A DNA stretch of 18,109 nucleotides from Sporisorium sorghi (GCA_023212695.1 JALCCG010000372.1:1-18109); one strand, 5' to 3'; positions 1-8,878 are shown, counted from the stretch's first letter. The notes: a model not told the origin generated them from the letters alone. Numbers and translations: made by a program.

Positions 1-68
1 GTGTTTGCAGGGGAAAAGAAAGAAACGCGTGCAACAAAAAGGGAGATTCCCGGAGGGGCGAAACAGAG

Positions 69-97
<29 letters not shown>
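69..97. repeat. A29 mononucleotide tract
   Basis: An uninterrupted run of 29 A residues lies in otherwise mixed-composition DNA. It could be a simple microsatellite or the fossil tail of a retrotransposed sequence. No coding remnant is recognisable directly upstream in the few bases available, so neither reading is proven. Confidence 0.9.
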
Positions 98-100
<3 letters not shown>

Positions 101-1690
101 TGGCGGAAATCCAACGTATGCGAGGAGGCATGCTCGTGAGGAATGAGCCCTGCACGCGTTTGCCAACCTGTCTCTCCGCGGGCATTTGGGCAGCTCTCCT
201 CGCAGCATTCGCTGGATGGCCCCGAGATGCAGTGCGTCGTCGTCGTCCTGCAATCACTTGCTGGCCCAGCAACAGAGCGATCTTGGTCGAGGCGCCAAGC
301 ACGACTAGCAACGCCCAATTTTTTTTTAGTGCCAACTGTCAAGGTGCGCGCGCTCCGAAAACGCGTAGGGTCGCCTGACTGGGACGATGCACGGTACACT
401 GTGGCTCGCATCCCCCGCGTCAAAGCCTCGCTCTCGGTTGTGTGCTTCCTCTATGCGCTCCGTTGGCAGCCAGAGTGTGTCTCAGCTCGCTTGTGGCGGG
501 ATCGACAGTGCGCCTCGGTGGCGAAAAGAAGATCGACACTCGAGGGAGGAGACACATCACATGCCGTCCTTTTCGCGCGTCGTGTGCAGCAGTCCTCAAC
601 TGCAGGTGGTTGCTTGGGAATTTCATGCTTCGTGGCGGCGATTCTGCCGCGTTGTAGGATCAACGATCGAAGGTCGCAAACGTCGAGTGTGAGCTTGACG
701 TCGCTCGACATGTGACAACAGGCAAGCGCAGATGTTGCTGCGGGTTGGTGAAGTGAGCGCAGGAGATAGCGGCTCTTGGCATGCGGCCATGTGCATCTCT
801 TCAGCGAGTACCTGGGCGCTGGACAGATGAATGAGGGGCTTTCCATTGTTTAGACATGCATGCAATGCTGAAATGCTGCAGAGGGGGTCCAGCATGTGCA
901 GATGTGCAAGGGCGCCTACGGAGGATGAAGCACTTTCCACGCTCCGAGAGCTGTCACATTGCTCCCCTCCCAAGCGGGCCATCGTTCCGAGACGCCATGC
1001 CAAGACTCGCCGCCCTTCTTCTCCCTCTTCTTCTTCCGCCCAACCTTTTTCCCTCAGCGAAGGAAGGAACCATTCCAGAGGCGATGCGAGCGTCGGCAAC
1101 ACACGTTGGCGCTCCGAGCAACCGAAGATGCTTCAAGTCGGCGGAACTGCTGGTCCGCGGCCTCGGTTTGTCGTTGCTTAGACTCCAGTTGGGAGTGGTG
1201 GGGACGACAGCTTGTTTGCTTTTGTTCAAACGTCGTGTGCCTGAGCTAAAGCTAGAGGGGAGATTTTCCGTCGATCTCGCGGCTCCTTCGCAACAGAGGC
1301 TATCCAATCGCCTAGCATCCCGTACTTGCCGCTGAGCTTCTTCGTGTATTCATTTCTCGGCATCGAGGGCGCTGTGAGCACATTGCTGTTCCCCCCACAC
1401 GGTCGAGCTGTCGCGAGTCGGTGGCGTTGTCAAGCGATTGCAGCGCGATGGACCCCTGAGCGTAATGGCTGGTTAGAAGTTTCCGAGCCTCCGGTCCCGT
1501 CAACAAGCTGTCAACGGCAGTGTGGCTGCAAGCATGTTGAAGTTTGTCAGCGTGCACCTCGCTAAGCGCCCACTCGAGAGAGAAGCGCTGGATCTATGGT
1601 ACAGTATACACAGCGAGTGCCGCTACGAAGACCCCATGCTCGGCTGAATGCCCCCCTTTGCTGGTGTGACTGTTTGGAGGGACGCGCTCT
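98..1690. other. Upstream non-coding region with no supported gene
   Basis: Open frames of 60-190 codons occur here on both strands and overlap each other. Their translations are rich in Arg, Ser and Pro, match no family I recognise and show no consistent coding pattern. I read this as the long upstream region of the oxidase gene at 1975, possibly with regulatory content. No clear operator-like repeat or RNA gene is visible. Confidence 0.55.
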
Positions 1691-1694
1691 CGAC

Positions 1695-1974
1695 ATCCCC
1701 TGCTCCCTTCATTTAACCTACCTCTGCCTCCTTCTTGTTCTCTTTCCACCATCAAGCACCACTCCCCTTCGTCTATCCTTCCCCCTCCCCTTCCCCCATC
1801 CTTTCTCTTACTAGCCTCGCTCGTGCTCAACGACGAAGCAGCATCACATTCTTTTGTCGAGCCTCAGAACCTACAGCCACACTCCTTTCCAGCCTCTTCT
1901 TCACGGCCTCTTCATTCATCAACCAAGAGAACCTTCGTCCCTCGGCACCGACTACTCACCAAAACACACTAGCA
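1695..1974 (+). promoter_or_regulatory. Pyrimidine-rich core promoter and 5' leader of the oxidase gene
   Basis: From about 1695 to 1811 the + strand is strongly C/T-rich, then shifts to an A/C-rich leader ending in AGCAATGA at the start codon. Pyrimidine-rich blocks just upstream of the transcription start are typical of highly expressed fungal genes. An ATTTAACC stretch near 1710 is the nearest TATA-like sequence. The exact transcription start cannot be read from the sequence. Confidence 0.45.
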
Positions 1975-3867
1975 ATGACCATCTCGACCAACATGATGCT
2001 GCTCAAGGGCATGGTCCTCGGCGCCGTGCTCCTGGCCAGCACGGGAAGCGGCGTCTTTGCAGGCAAAGCCGGCACCATGGAAGTGGTGGGCAACTCGGGC
2101 GTGTCGGCCCAGATGATGTTCCTCGGCACCGAGCAAAAGGTCTACATACTCGACAAGACCGAAAACAACCCAGTGCACGTCAACGGTCATCCTGCGTGGG
2201 CGGTCGAGTACGACATCGGCTCGAACCGCTACCGCACCATGGAGGTGCGATCCAACACGTTCTGCGCCGGCGGAATGACGCTCGGCGACGGCAGGTGGCT
2301 GGTCACGGGTGGCAACAAGGCCGTGACTACAAACGGTGCCACGGCCAAAGCGGGCCAGGGCTACGGAGCGTACAACGGCGGCCGGGCTCTTCGCTTCCTC
2401 AGCCCGTGCGACAACCAGCAGTGCCAGTGGGACGACGAAGCGAGCAACCAGCTCAACACGGAACGATGGTACCCCTCCGTCGAGCCGCTCTCGGACGGGA
2501 CCAACATCGTGCTCGGAGGGATGCGCGATGGAGGATTCGTTCCAAGCCAGGGATCCAACAACCCGACGTACGAGTTCTACCCTCCCAAGGGCGACGGTGG
2601 CAGTCGCCAGCTGCCGATCCTGCAGCGTACGGTGCCGCTGTCGCTGTTCCCGATCGCGTACCTCATGTCTTCGGGTGAGGTGTTTATCCAGGCTGGGCGC
2701 GAGGCGATCCTGTGGGACTACAAGCACCAGAGCGAGCGTGCGCTTCCGCATATTCCTGGTGCGCCTCGTGTCTACCCTGCTTCGGGAGGCTCGGCGCTGC
2801 TGCCCCTGACCCCGGAGAACGGGTACAAGGAGACGATCCTGTTCTGCGGTGGTATGAGCCTGGGCAAGGCGGCCAACTGGGGCAACGAGGGCGGACCCAC
2901 TGTCGCCGTCAGCGAGATTCCAGCCTCGACATCGTGCGAACAGATCAGCCCGCTGCAGGACGCTTCGTGGGAAGCGGTCGACGACTTGCCCCAGGGCCGA
3001 TCCATGGGCCAATTCATCCAGCTGCCCGACGGAACGCTCTGGTTCGGCAACGGCGTCACCACGGGTGTCGCTGGCTACAACACCAACCCGGATGCCGTGG
3101 GCCGGCCCGTGGGCGAGTCGTACGGCGACAACCCGTCCTACCAGCCGCTCGTCTACAACCCCAAAGCGAGCAAGGGCAACCGGTGGAAACGCGTGGGCCG
3201 GACCAACATCGGCCGGCTCTACCACTCGTCCGCCACGCTGCTGCCCGACTCATCCATCCTCGTCGCGGGCTCCAACCCGAACGCCGACGTCAACAGCGGC
3301 GTCAAGTGGGCGACCGAGTACCGCGTCGAGCGGTGGTACCCAGAGTTCTACGACGCACCTCGCCCGTCGAACGCCGGGCTGCCGCGCACGTTCTCGTACG
3401 GCGGCGAGGCGTTTACGATCAAGCTGGAGTCGGCGGCCGAGGCGCAGAATGCCAAGGTGGTGCTGGTGCGCACGGGCTTCTCGACGCACGGCATGAACAT
3501 GGGCCAGCGCATGATCGAGCTGCAGTCGACTCGCCAGGGTAGTACGTTGAGCGTGGCGCAGCTGCCGCCGAATCCGAACCTGTTTGCGCCTGGGCCCGCG
3601 CTCGCGTTTGTTGTGGTCGACGGCGTGCCGAGCCAGGGCAAGATGGTCATGGTGGGGAATGGACAGATCGGTACGCAGCCTGTTGCGGCTGAGACGAGGT
3701 TGCCCGCTGCGACGGCGCGTCGGGATGAGGGCGTGCTGGATGCGAGGAACGCGTCCGAGTGGGAGCGCGGTGCGGCGACGGTGGCTCGTGGCCTGCACCA
3801 CGACGACGTCCTCCGACGAGGCGGTCTGCACGCCCGCCACCACAAGGGTTCGGTTGACCGTCTCTGA
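1975..3867 (+). CDS. Secreted glyoxal oxidase-type copper radical oxidase
   Basis: Predicted 630-residue extracellular enzyme of the glyoxal oxidase/galactose oxidase class, which oxidises aldehydes to acids with O2 and releases H2O2. The start at 1975 is chosen because it opens with a signal peptide (hydrophobic stretch about residues 7-29, likely cleavage after VFA). An in-frame ATG at 1735 would bury that signal behind a Ser/Pro-rich translation of the leader. Kelch-type blades (MTLGDGRWLVTGG, LPDGTLWFGNG, LLPDSSILVAGS) make up the glyoxal oxidase N-terminal domain (about 50-450), and a C-terminal DUF1929-like domain spans about 465-565. All copper/radical residues of the family are visible: Cys97 (SNTFCAGG) and Tyr166 (ERWYPS) for the thioether cross-link, Tyr416-His417 (GRLYHSS) and His505 (STHGMN). 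There is no intron. In smuts such as Ustilago maydis, glo genes of this family support filamentous growth and virulence. The last 60 residues look unusual (see findings). Confidence 0.92.
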   Translation: MTISTNMMLLKGMVLGAVLLASTGSGVFAGKAGTMEVVGNSGVSAQMMFLGTEQKVYILDKTENNPVHVNGHPAWAVEYDIGSNRYRTMEVRSNTFCAGGMTLGDGRWLVTGGNKAVTTNGATAKAGQGYGAYNGGRALRFLSPCDNQQCQWDDEASNQLNTERWYPSVEPLSDGTNIVLGGMRDGGFVPSQGSNNPTYEFYPPKGDGGSRQLPILQRTVPLSLFPIAYLMSSGEVFIQAGREAILWDYKHQSERALPHIPGAPRVYPASGGSALLPLTPENGYKETILFCGGMSLGKAANWGNEGGPTVAVSEIPASTSCEQISPLQDASWEAVDDLPQGRSMGQFIQLPDGTLWFGNGVTTGVAGYNTNPDAVGRPVGESYGDNPSYQPLVYNPKASKGNRWKRVGRTNIGRLYHSSATLLPDSSILVAGSNPNADVNSGVKWATEYRVERWYPEFYDAPRPSNAGLPRTFSYGGEAFTIKLESAAEAQNAKVVLVRTGFSTHGMNMGQRMIELQSTRQGSTLSVAQLPPNPNLFAPGPALAFVVVDGVPSQGKMVMVGNGQIGTQPVAAETRLPAATARRDEGVLDARNASEWERGAATVARGLHHDDVLRRGGLHARHHKGSVDRL

Positions 3868-4369
3868 AACACAGCCCTGTGCTATCTGCTATGTCTCTTC
3901 GCTTCATCCTTCCAACGACGTGATCCTCGGTATCGCTCGTTCTCTTGACATCTCTAGAGAATTGAGAGCACCTTGTAGCTCAGATCCGTCGCGATTTCGT
4001 TCGTGCATTCAGATTGCTGTTCTCGTCGAAGCTACTTCTTCCTCGCAATGCTGATCGAACCATTGTCTGCTGCCTCTGACTCGTCGGCTGTCTTGTGTGT
4101 GTTGGTGGTCTCCGACCTTGCCGTCTGCGCCTCTGCCCTCCTCTCCGCTCTGCAACTCCCGCAATTGGAAGCTTTGATTCTCCTGCCAACGACAGGATCT
4201 TGACTGTATGCTTCCTGCATCTCTCTCATGTCGACTGAAAATGAATGAAGCGCAGTCAAAGCAAGCTTGTGTGTGAATGAGGAAGAAACGGTGTGCTCTG
4301 GTAGCAAGTAAGCCTGGAGACTGTGCGACTGTCAGTATATGCGTCGCTCGACGAGCCCTCTCAACGCTT
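3868..4369. other. 3' region of the oxidase gene and intergenic spacer
   Basis: No convincing gene is seen between the oxidase stop codon and the C/A-rich leader near 4370. Short frames on both strands have no recognisable similarity. The stretch presumably holds the 3' untranslated region and terminator of the oxidase gene and the promoter of the next transcription unit. Confidence 0.5.
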
Positions 4370-4459
4370 GACACCATCACAATCCGCTTCAAGAACATCG
4401 CATCAAGCACCCGTTCCCGCTCATATCAAACGCAAGACTTTATCGAAAACGATCTCAAC

Positions 4460-4539
4460 GTAAACAGTAAATTTGCATGCAGTTGCACTTGCACTTGTGA
4501 GATGCACATACTAACGATGACACTTGGATGCTTTTACAG
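4460..4539 (+). other. Spliceosomal intron (80 nt, or 73 nt with the second donor)
   Basis: Donor candidates are GTAAAC at 4460 and GTAAAT at 4467. A consensus TACTAAC branch point is at 4509-4515 and the acceptor TTTTACAG ends at 4539. With the donor at 4467, splicing would join A to TG and create an ATG directly before the TLKDFF segment. With the donor at 4460 the joined text reads QLTLKDFF, a consensus QxxLxxFF PIP box, but that frame has no upstream ATG after its stop at 4369-4371. The branch point and acceptor are convincing; the donor choice is open. Confidence 0.65.
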
Positions 4540-4653
4540 TGACCCTCAAGGACTTTTTTTGGCAAGCCCGGCCGACCTGCCGCCAGCGCTAGCCCCAGCC
4601 CCGCCGTGACCGTCAAGACGGTCCGGAAAAAGGTGGCGCCGGCCGCCACCACC

Positions 4654-4674
4654 TCGTCGTCGTCGTCGTCGTCG
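4654..4674 (+). repeat. (TCG)7 trinucleotide repeat
   Basis: Seven perfect TCG units encode Ser7 in frame 1, the frame that follows the FFGKPG segment. This is a length-variable codon repeat inside the damaged gene at 4370-5538. Confidence 0.9.
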
Positions 4675-5538
4675 AAGAAGAAGCCTACGCGCAACACCTT
4701 CGTCGCTCGGAAGGCTGGCTCCGACAATGGCTGGTGGTCAGGCCCAAGGAGTACAGCGCGCCCGGCCCGATCGTCATCTCGTCTTCGCCGCCTTCCCCTC
4801 CTCGTGCGCCATCGCCCTCCCTGCTCCGCACGCACACGGCTGCCGCCACCGCGATCCCTTGCTCTCGAGGTCCGACCACCCTCCCGGATTGGCTCGTTAG
4901 CAAGCCCAAGGCCCGCAGCCCTTCTTCCGTGGTGGCTTCCTCGCCATCGGTGCCATACACATGGTCTCCGACGTTGCCGCCGGCGTCGCTGCCCTCCTCG
5001 CCGCTGTCCTCGCCTCGGGTCTCGTCCCCAGCCTCCCCGCTGCCCTGTCCGACGTCCATCATCCTTGCCGCTGCCTCCTGCCTCTCCCTCTCCCTCGCCT
5101 TCCTCTGCTTCCGTTGCCGCCGCCAGTGCCATCGCCAGTGCTCTCGCCTCCGGCCTGCCCATCTTCTCTGGCCCGACGACTTTGATCGCTCACAAGGACC
5201 ACAGTCGCTTCTTCCATTTGGGCTTCGAAACTGACACTCCCCGGTATGGAGACTGGAAGCCGGAGCTGGTCAATGCGAGGCCGGAGCTGCTGAAGAGCAA
5301 CTGGATGATCCAGAGTCTCAGGCTCAGCACACTGGCAGCGATCCTTGTGTCGACGCGCCCTCTCTGCAGACGATGGCTCAAGACTCTCGTTGATCATGGC
5401 CTTGTCTCAGGCAGCGATGCCTCAAGGAGCGCAGCTCAAGCGCTGGACGGTGAGCTGGACTTGGCCTCGCTTCGCCGGCACTTTGCGCGCAATGGCATCT
5501 CCAAGCTCGAGCTTGGCTGGTCGCGCTCTGACTCGTAG

Positions 5539-5869
5539 TTGTTCTCGTCTCGTCCCCTTGACCGTCTCCTCTTCTCGCATCGAAATCTCGCATCTATTGT
5601 ATCTAGTCTCGAGAGTCATTCACGCGCTCTCACATATGGAAGGAATCTCGTCTCTCTTCTCTTTCGTGTGTGGTGTAGTCTGGTGCCGCACGTCCCCCGT
5701 CCGCGAGAAACCCGTACCTTCCAGACGCGGGGTAAATTCTCCGACGGCACTTCGCCAGTCAATTCCAATTCGCGGCTGCATGCAGGAGAAAATTCGAAAA
5801 ATGGAACACAAAAAAAAAAAGAAACAAAAAAAAAACAAAAAGTATGGTTGAACAATGAACTAAAGTACC
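5539..5869. other. Junction between host DNA and the repeat island, with an A-rich tract at 5810-5841
   Basis: No gene is supported here. The first part is C/T-rich like a fungal 3' region. It ends in an A-rich tract of about 32 bases broken by single G and C residues. Directly to the right, sequence becomes AT-richer and mobile-element remnants begin. Confidence 0.55.
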
Positions 5870-7253
5870 ATCCGAAAAGAATTTAGACGATTTCCAAAAA
5901 CCGAAATTTTGGTTTCATAAGGTCTGTGCGGTGTGATCACAGACAAGATTTAGTCCCACCATTCCCACCAACCCAAGTACCTGGAACACTGGAATGGTCT
6001 GCAGAAAGCCCCTCTCAACCAAATTGTGGGGTCACATTATCACATATGCCAACACCAGATGGTCTATGAAGGCGATATCTGACAGCGTCAGTGTCCCAAA
6101 AGCTACTGTTGGCATAACCATCAAGAAGTTTAAACAAAGGGGGCACAACTCGACACTTCATAAACTGGGTCATCTGCGCAAATGGAAGACTTGAGACAAT
6201 TGCCTATTGGTCCAGGAGATCCTCAAAAACCTGTTTCATTTGTGGAGACAGCTGTCATCAGAGCTAAACGGCATACCTATACACCAACTGAAGACAACAG
6301 TGTACTGGAACGGCATCCATCGACAAATCACATTGCGCAAACCTTATCTGACAGCTTGGAACCATGCTAAACAGCTCACGTGGGCCCGGAACAACCTATC
6401 AACCAACTGGAAGAAGGTTCTTTTTACAGATGAGTTGGCTATCGAAGTCGGTGATCAACCCGGAAGGCCATTTGTAAGCCATCGGAAGAACCAAGCATAT
6501 GAATTCCAGAACATGGTACCTGACTTTCATAGCAACCAGTTCTCGGTTATGGTCTGGGCCAGCATCGCTTACAGTGTCAAGACCAACCTTCTTGTCATCC
6601 CATTGGCTCGTCGGCATATGCCTTTGGTGGCCAAACACTGAGCTATGTATCCGAATGCCGATCCTGTTCCACCTTGGAGGTGGATTCCGGCTGAAACACT
6701 GGATGCAAAAAAGTATGCCGACCTCATCATCGACGGCCCAATAAAGGAGTATACCGAGAGGTTTGAACAAGTGCTTGTAGAGGACAACAGCAAGGTTCAT
6801 ATGGCAAATATATGCAAGGAACATTGTAGCCACCACAGTATTAGGTCTATTGATCATCCACCTTGCTCACCGGACTTAAATCCTATCGAGAACATCTGGA
6901 GTATACTCAAAACTAGGATTAGTCAACAGCTGAGACAAGCTAAGACTCCTGCAGAGCTGGCTGAAGCCACAGTTGAGGCCTGGAACTCGATCCTGATCAA
7001 TCACATCAATGCATATATCGAATCGATGGAGAGGTGTGTGAAAGGAGTGCTTACTAAGCAAGGGGGACTGCTCAAGTACTGACCTCACTGTATCTGGCCA
7101 AAAGCCAGGCTTCAAACCTCTCTCTCTCAATGCTAAACCCTTATGTAATCATTGTAATCATAAGGCTGTGGTGACAATTGAACAAATTGTTATGATGGTA
7201 GTACTCAGCCGGTTGAATGATTATCTACATTTTGTCTAAATTTTTATCCGACA
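5870..7253 (+). mobile_element. Tc1/mariner DNA transposon, inactive
   Basis: About 1.38 kb with imperfect terminal inverted repeats. The left end near 5870-5888 contains AATTTAGAC and the right end near 7234-7253 contains GTCTAAATT, with further matches outward (about 14 of 20 positions). The single transposase frame fills the middle. Tc1 elements insert at TA, and TA dinucleotides are close to both ends, but the exact boundaries and the duplication cannot be fixed because the terminal repeats have diverged. The element sits at the left edge of the repeat island. Confidence 0.7.
5994..7082 (+). pseudogene. Tc1-family DD34E transposase with two in-frame TGA stops
   Basis: One frame of 362 codons plus stop, the usual length for Tc1 transposases, starts at ATG 5994 and stays in register throughout. 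It is interrupted only by TGA at 6192-6194 and TGA at 6639-6641. The N-terminal part is a helix-turn-helix DNA-binding region (about residues 18-60, with PKATVGITIKKF). The catalytic core shows Asp146 (VLFTDE), Asp264 (VEDNSKVH) and Glu299 (NPIENIW). Exactly 34 residues lie between the last two, which defines DD34E Tc1 enzymes. The family cuts and pastes DNA at TA sites. Both stops fit CGA-to-TGA changes. The first separates the DNA-binding region from the catalytic core, so no full-length enzyme can be made. Confidence 0.88.
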
Positions 7254-7348
7254 GGTCTTTACCAATCCAGCAGCAGTCACCCACAACATTATTCTGTGAA
7301 GACATGTACAAAGACGCACCAAACGAGACGTGACCAGAGGCTGAGAAC

Positions 7349-7942
7349 TTACTCTGAGAAGGAAGCTTTTGCAGCTTGGATCTCGGCAGGCTTGCCAGAG
7401 TTGATACATTGGTCCTTAGAGCGTGAGGCTTGCTGTTTGCCCAGCTCTGCCACTGGGGTCGTCAAACTTGATCCCGAAGCCATAGTCGAAGTGGTAGCTT
7501 CGCCTTGTTGTGCTGCGACAGATGGTCGCTGAGCCGTGGCCGAGGAATGGATGGCTCATCCCTGTCCTCTTCCCCTTCCCCTTCCTCTAGCTGTGGTCGG
7601 TGCTGGTTGAGGTGCAGCGGGACCAATAACAGCGGCAGGATCATTGGGGGCACGAGGATCGACGACAGAGGCTGTGGCATCGGCTGTGATGGCAGCAGGA
7701 AGATCAGTCGAAGCAGCAGCAGTGGAAGAAGGGTCGACGTGGGCAGCAGCATCATCATTGGCAGAAACGGAAACAGGAAGATCGGTCGAAGCGGCAGCAA
7801 AACGATCCGCTTGAGCAGCGACAGGGACATCGGCAGGCACAGAAGAAGGGTCAGCAGCGGTGTCGGCAGGAATGTCAGCAGCGGGTGCGACAGAAAGATC
7901 AGCAGGTGTGGAAGAGAAGTCGGCGGTCTCGTTGTTCGACAT
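7349..7942 (-). pseudogene. Low-complexity Ala/Asp/Ser/Pro-rich Gag-like protein with one in-frame TGA
   Basis: The minus-strand frame from ATG 7942 encodes 128 residues of degenerate Ala-Asp-Pro-Ser repeats (for example two STDLP units with similar DNA near 7692 and 7771), then a basic RGRGRGRG tail and TGA at 7556-7558. The same frame stays open beyond the stop for another 68 codons to TAA at 7349-7351, with normal-looking composition. The TGA is therefore probably a point mutation (CGA to TGA). ATG 7942 is preferred over ATG 8005 because a TATA box lies at 8016-8023, only about 11 bases from the upstream ATG. A disordered acidic start with an RG-rich nucleic-acid-binding tail suits a retroelement Gag, but there is no zinc knuckle and I do not recognise the family. 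Confidence 0.45.
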
Positions 7943-8009
7943 GTTGTCAGAAGAAACTTGTAAAGAAGAAGTTGGTGCAAAGAGGGGGGATGCCAGTGAG
8001 CTCAAAAAG

Positions 8010-8023
8010 GAGCTCTATATATA
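8010..8023 (-). promoter_or_regulatory. TATA box with adjoining GAGCTC
   Basis: On the minus strand the sequence is TATATATAGAGCTC, 68-81 bases upstream of ATG 7942, a sensible position for a TATA element. The same 14 bases occur on the + strand at 18045-18058, followed there too by AGCTCACT and CATCC. This suggests a shared promoter module. Confidence 0.55.
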
Positions 8024-8059
8024 CACGTAGAGAGTGTGGGTGCAGAAGTGATGTGCAGA

Positions 8060-8110
8060 AAGAAAAGCAGTGCGGAAAGAAAAGCAGTGCGGAAAGAAAA
8101 GCAGTGCGGA
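8060..8110. repeat. Three tandem copies of a 17-bp unit
   Basis: The unit GCAGTGCGGAAAGAAAA recurs with starts at 8067, 8084 and 8101, preceded by a partial copy. It lies 40-90 bases upstream of the TATA box at 8016-8023 with respect to minus-strand transcription, where upstream activating repeats would sit. Confidence 0.8.
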
Positions 8111-8191
8111 AACTATTAGAAAATAAAGCTAAGTCGACAACTTATGTACAAAAGTCGGTGTCAGTTATTCAATACACAGATATGACTTACG

Positions 8192-8209
8192 ACACTCAGC
8201 GCTGAGTGT
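8192..8209. repeat. Palindrome family, copy 1 (centre CG)
   Basis: ACACTCAGCGCTGAGTGT is a perfect 18-bp palindrome. It is one of six related sites between 8192 and 9642. A degenerate partial copy (CTCAGTGCTG) follows at about 8214-8223. Confidence 0.9.
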
Positions 8210-8384
8210 TTAGGCTCAGTGCTGTGGTTCCTAAGCTGCAATCTTGGGAGAGCACTGTGTTGTTCTGAGGTCCCACGAGTGATTGATCCGGACTGCAATG
8301 TCAGAGTTTCAACCATGGTGGGATAATATCGAGTAATGAATGTAGCGTAGTGGTTGGAAGCTTCAAATGTGACTGTCGAGTTTC

Positions 8385-8404
8385 AACACTCAGTGCTGAG
8401 TGTT
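8385..8404. repeat. Palindrome family, copy 2 (centre TG)
   Basis: AACACTCAGTGCTGAGTGTT has perfect 9-bp arms around a TG centre. The outer A/T pair extends the symmetry one base beyond the 18-bp core. Confidence 0.9.
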
Positions 8405-8597
8405 GAGAGTTGCTCAGTGATCTTGGGTTCAGTCGGATGAGTTAGTGATTTGATGATATTTCTCTCTCATTTTTGTGCATTCTCAGGTCCTATATACATA
8501 TGAGTGAGTCAGCCATCCTCCGCTATGAGGGTGTACCAACTATAGCATAGTTCCCACATTCCCTTGCTGAGTATCTGTCGTGCTCTGGCAAAGTGCC

Positions 8598-8615
8598 ACA
8601 CTCAGTACTGAGTGT
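8598..8615. repeat. Palindrome family, copy 3 (centre TA)
   Basis: ACACTCAGTACTGAGTGT is a perfect 18-bp palindrome. It lies only 41 bases (centre to centre) from copy 4. Confidence 0.9.
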
Positions 8616-8638
8616 TCAAAGTCCATCAGCTGAGACCC

Positions 8639-8656
8639 ACACTCAGTGCTGAGTGT
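8639..8656. repeat. Palindrome family, copy 4 (centre TG)
   Basis: ACACTCAGTGCTGAGTGT has the same arms as the other copies around a TG centre. Confidence 0.9.
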
Positions 8657-8878
8657 TGCTCCCCTTTGAGGGTGCTTGTGATACCATTCATGGGTTCCTG
8701 TGATCTCTGATTGGTTCGGCTCTCCCAGGTCCGAGTGCTATCTTGAGTTTGACCAGTCAAGGTGACTCGACTCGGCCTCATCCGGGTGTGAGAGTTTGCC
8801 TGGGAGGTTTGTCATTGGTCCATTGGTGTGTTGGTTTCTGTAACCAAATGTTCGTAGCCATTTGAGGGTGCTCAACAC

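Larger units (their letters stand above)
4370..5538 (+). pseudogene. Damaged or misread gene starting with a PIP-box-like motif
   Basis: A C/A-rich leader (4370-4459) of the kind seen in fungal 5' UTRs is followed by an intron with a good branch point. After the acceptor at 4539, frame 3 reads T-L-K-D-F-F and then goes wrong after a T7 run (4554-4560), reaching TAG within 12 codons. Frame 1, open from 4543 to 5538, picks up the expected continuation F-F-G-K-P-G-R-P, then a Lys-rich stretch and Ser7. TLKDFFGK resembles PCNA-interacting (PIP) motifs at the ends of replication and repair proteins. Further on the plausible coding signal changes frame again: a hydrophobic, membrane-like segment in frame 2 near 4960-5060, then a normal-looking C-terminal part in frame 1 (about 5160-5538). 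I cannot name the family. Either the gene is decaying or it has several indels or unrecognised introns. Confidence 0.4.
8111..8878. other. Gene-free stretch carrying palindromes 1-4 and several CCAAT/ATTGG boxes
   Basis: No credible reading frame is seen. The stretch lies upstream of the minus-strand Gag-like frame and contains four palindromes plus ATTGG/CCAAT motifs (for example near 8710 and 8815-8825). Together with 9494-9650 it formed one continuous block before the LTR at 8879-9488 inserted. Confidence 0.6.

Noticed and set aside
143..1335. Several overlapping open frames of 100-190 codons on both strands upstream of the oxidase gene
   Set aside because: They overlap each other, have Arg/Ser/Pro-rich compositions expected of random frames in GC-rich DNA, and show no domain or signal I recognise.
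1735..1974. An 80-residue N-terminal extension of the oxidase from an in-frame ATG at 1735
   Set aside because: It translates the pyrimidine-rich leader and would place the clear signal peptide at residue 81; ATG 1975 gives a normal secreted protein.
1969..3225. A 418-codon minus-strand frame opposite the oxidase gene
   Set aside because: It is the mirror of a GC-rich coding region with strong third-position bias; the plus strand carries all family motifs.
4455..5162. A 235-codon minus-strand frame with an Asp7 run
   Set aside because: The Asp run is the reverse of the (TCG)7 repeat, the rest is Arg/Gly-rich, and the frame runs across the intron; no family is recognised.
7294..7352. A minus-strand GTAAGT...TTCACAG intron at the end of the Gag-like frame
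   Set aside because: The sites look good, but joining them gives a stop codon at once, so the intron would not extend the protein.
7505..7963. A plus-strand Ser/Gly/Arg-rich frame opposite the Gag-like gene
   Set aside because: It is a shadow of the repetitive minus-strand frame, which has a TATA box and a sensible start.
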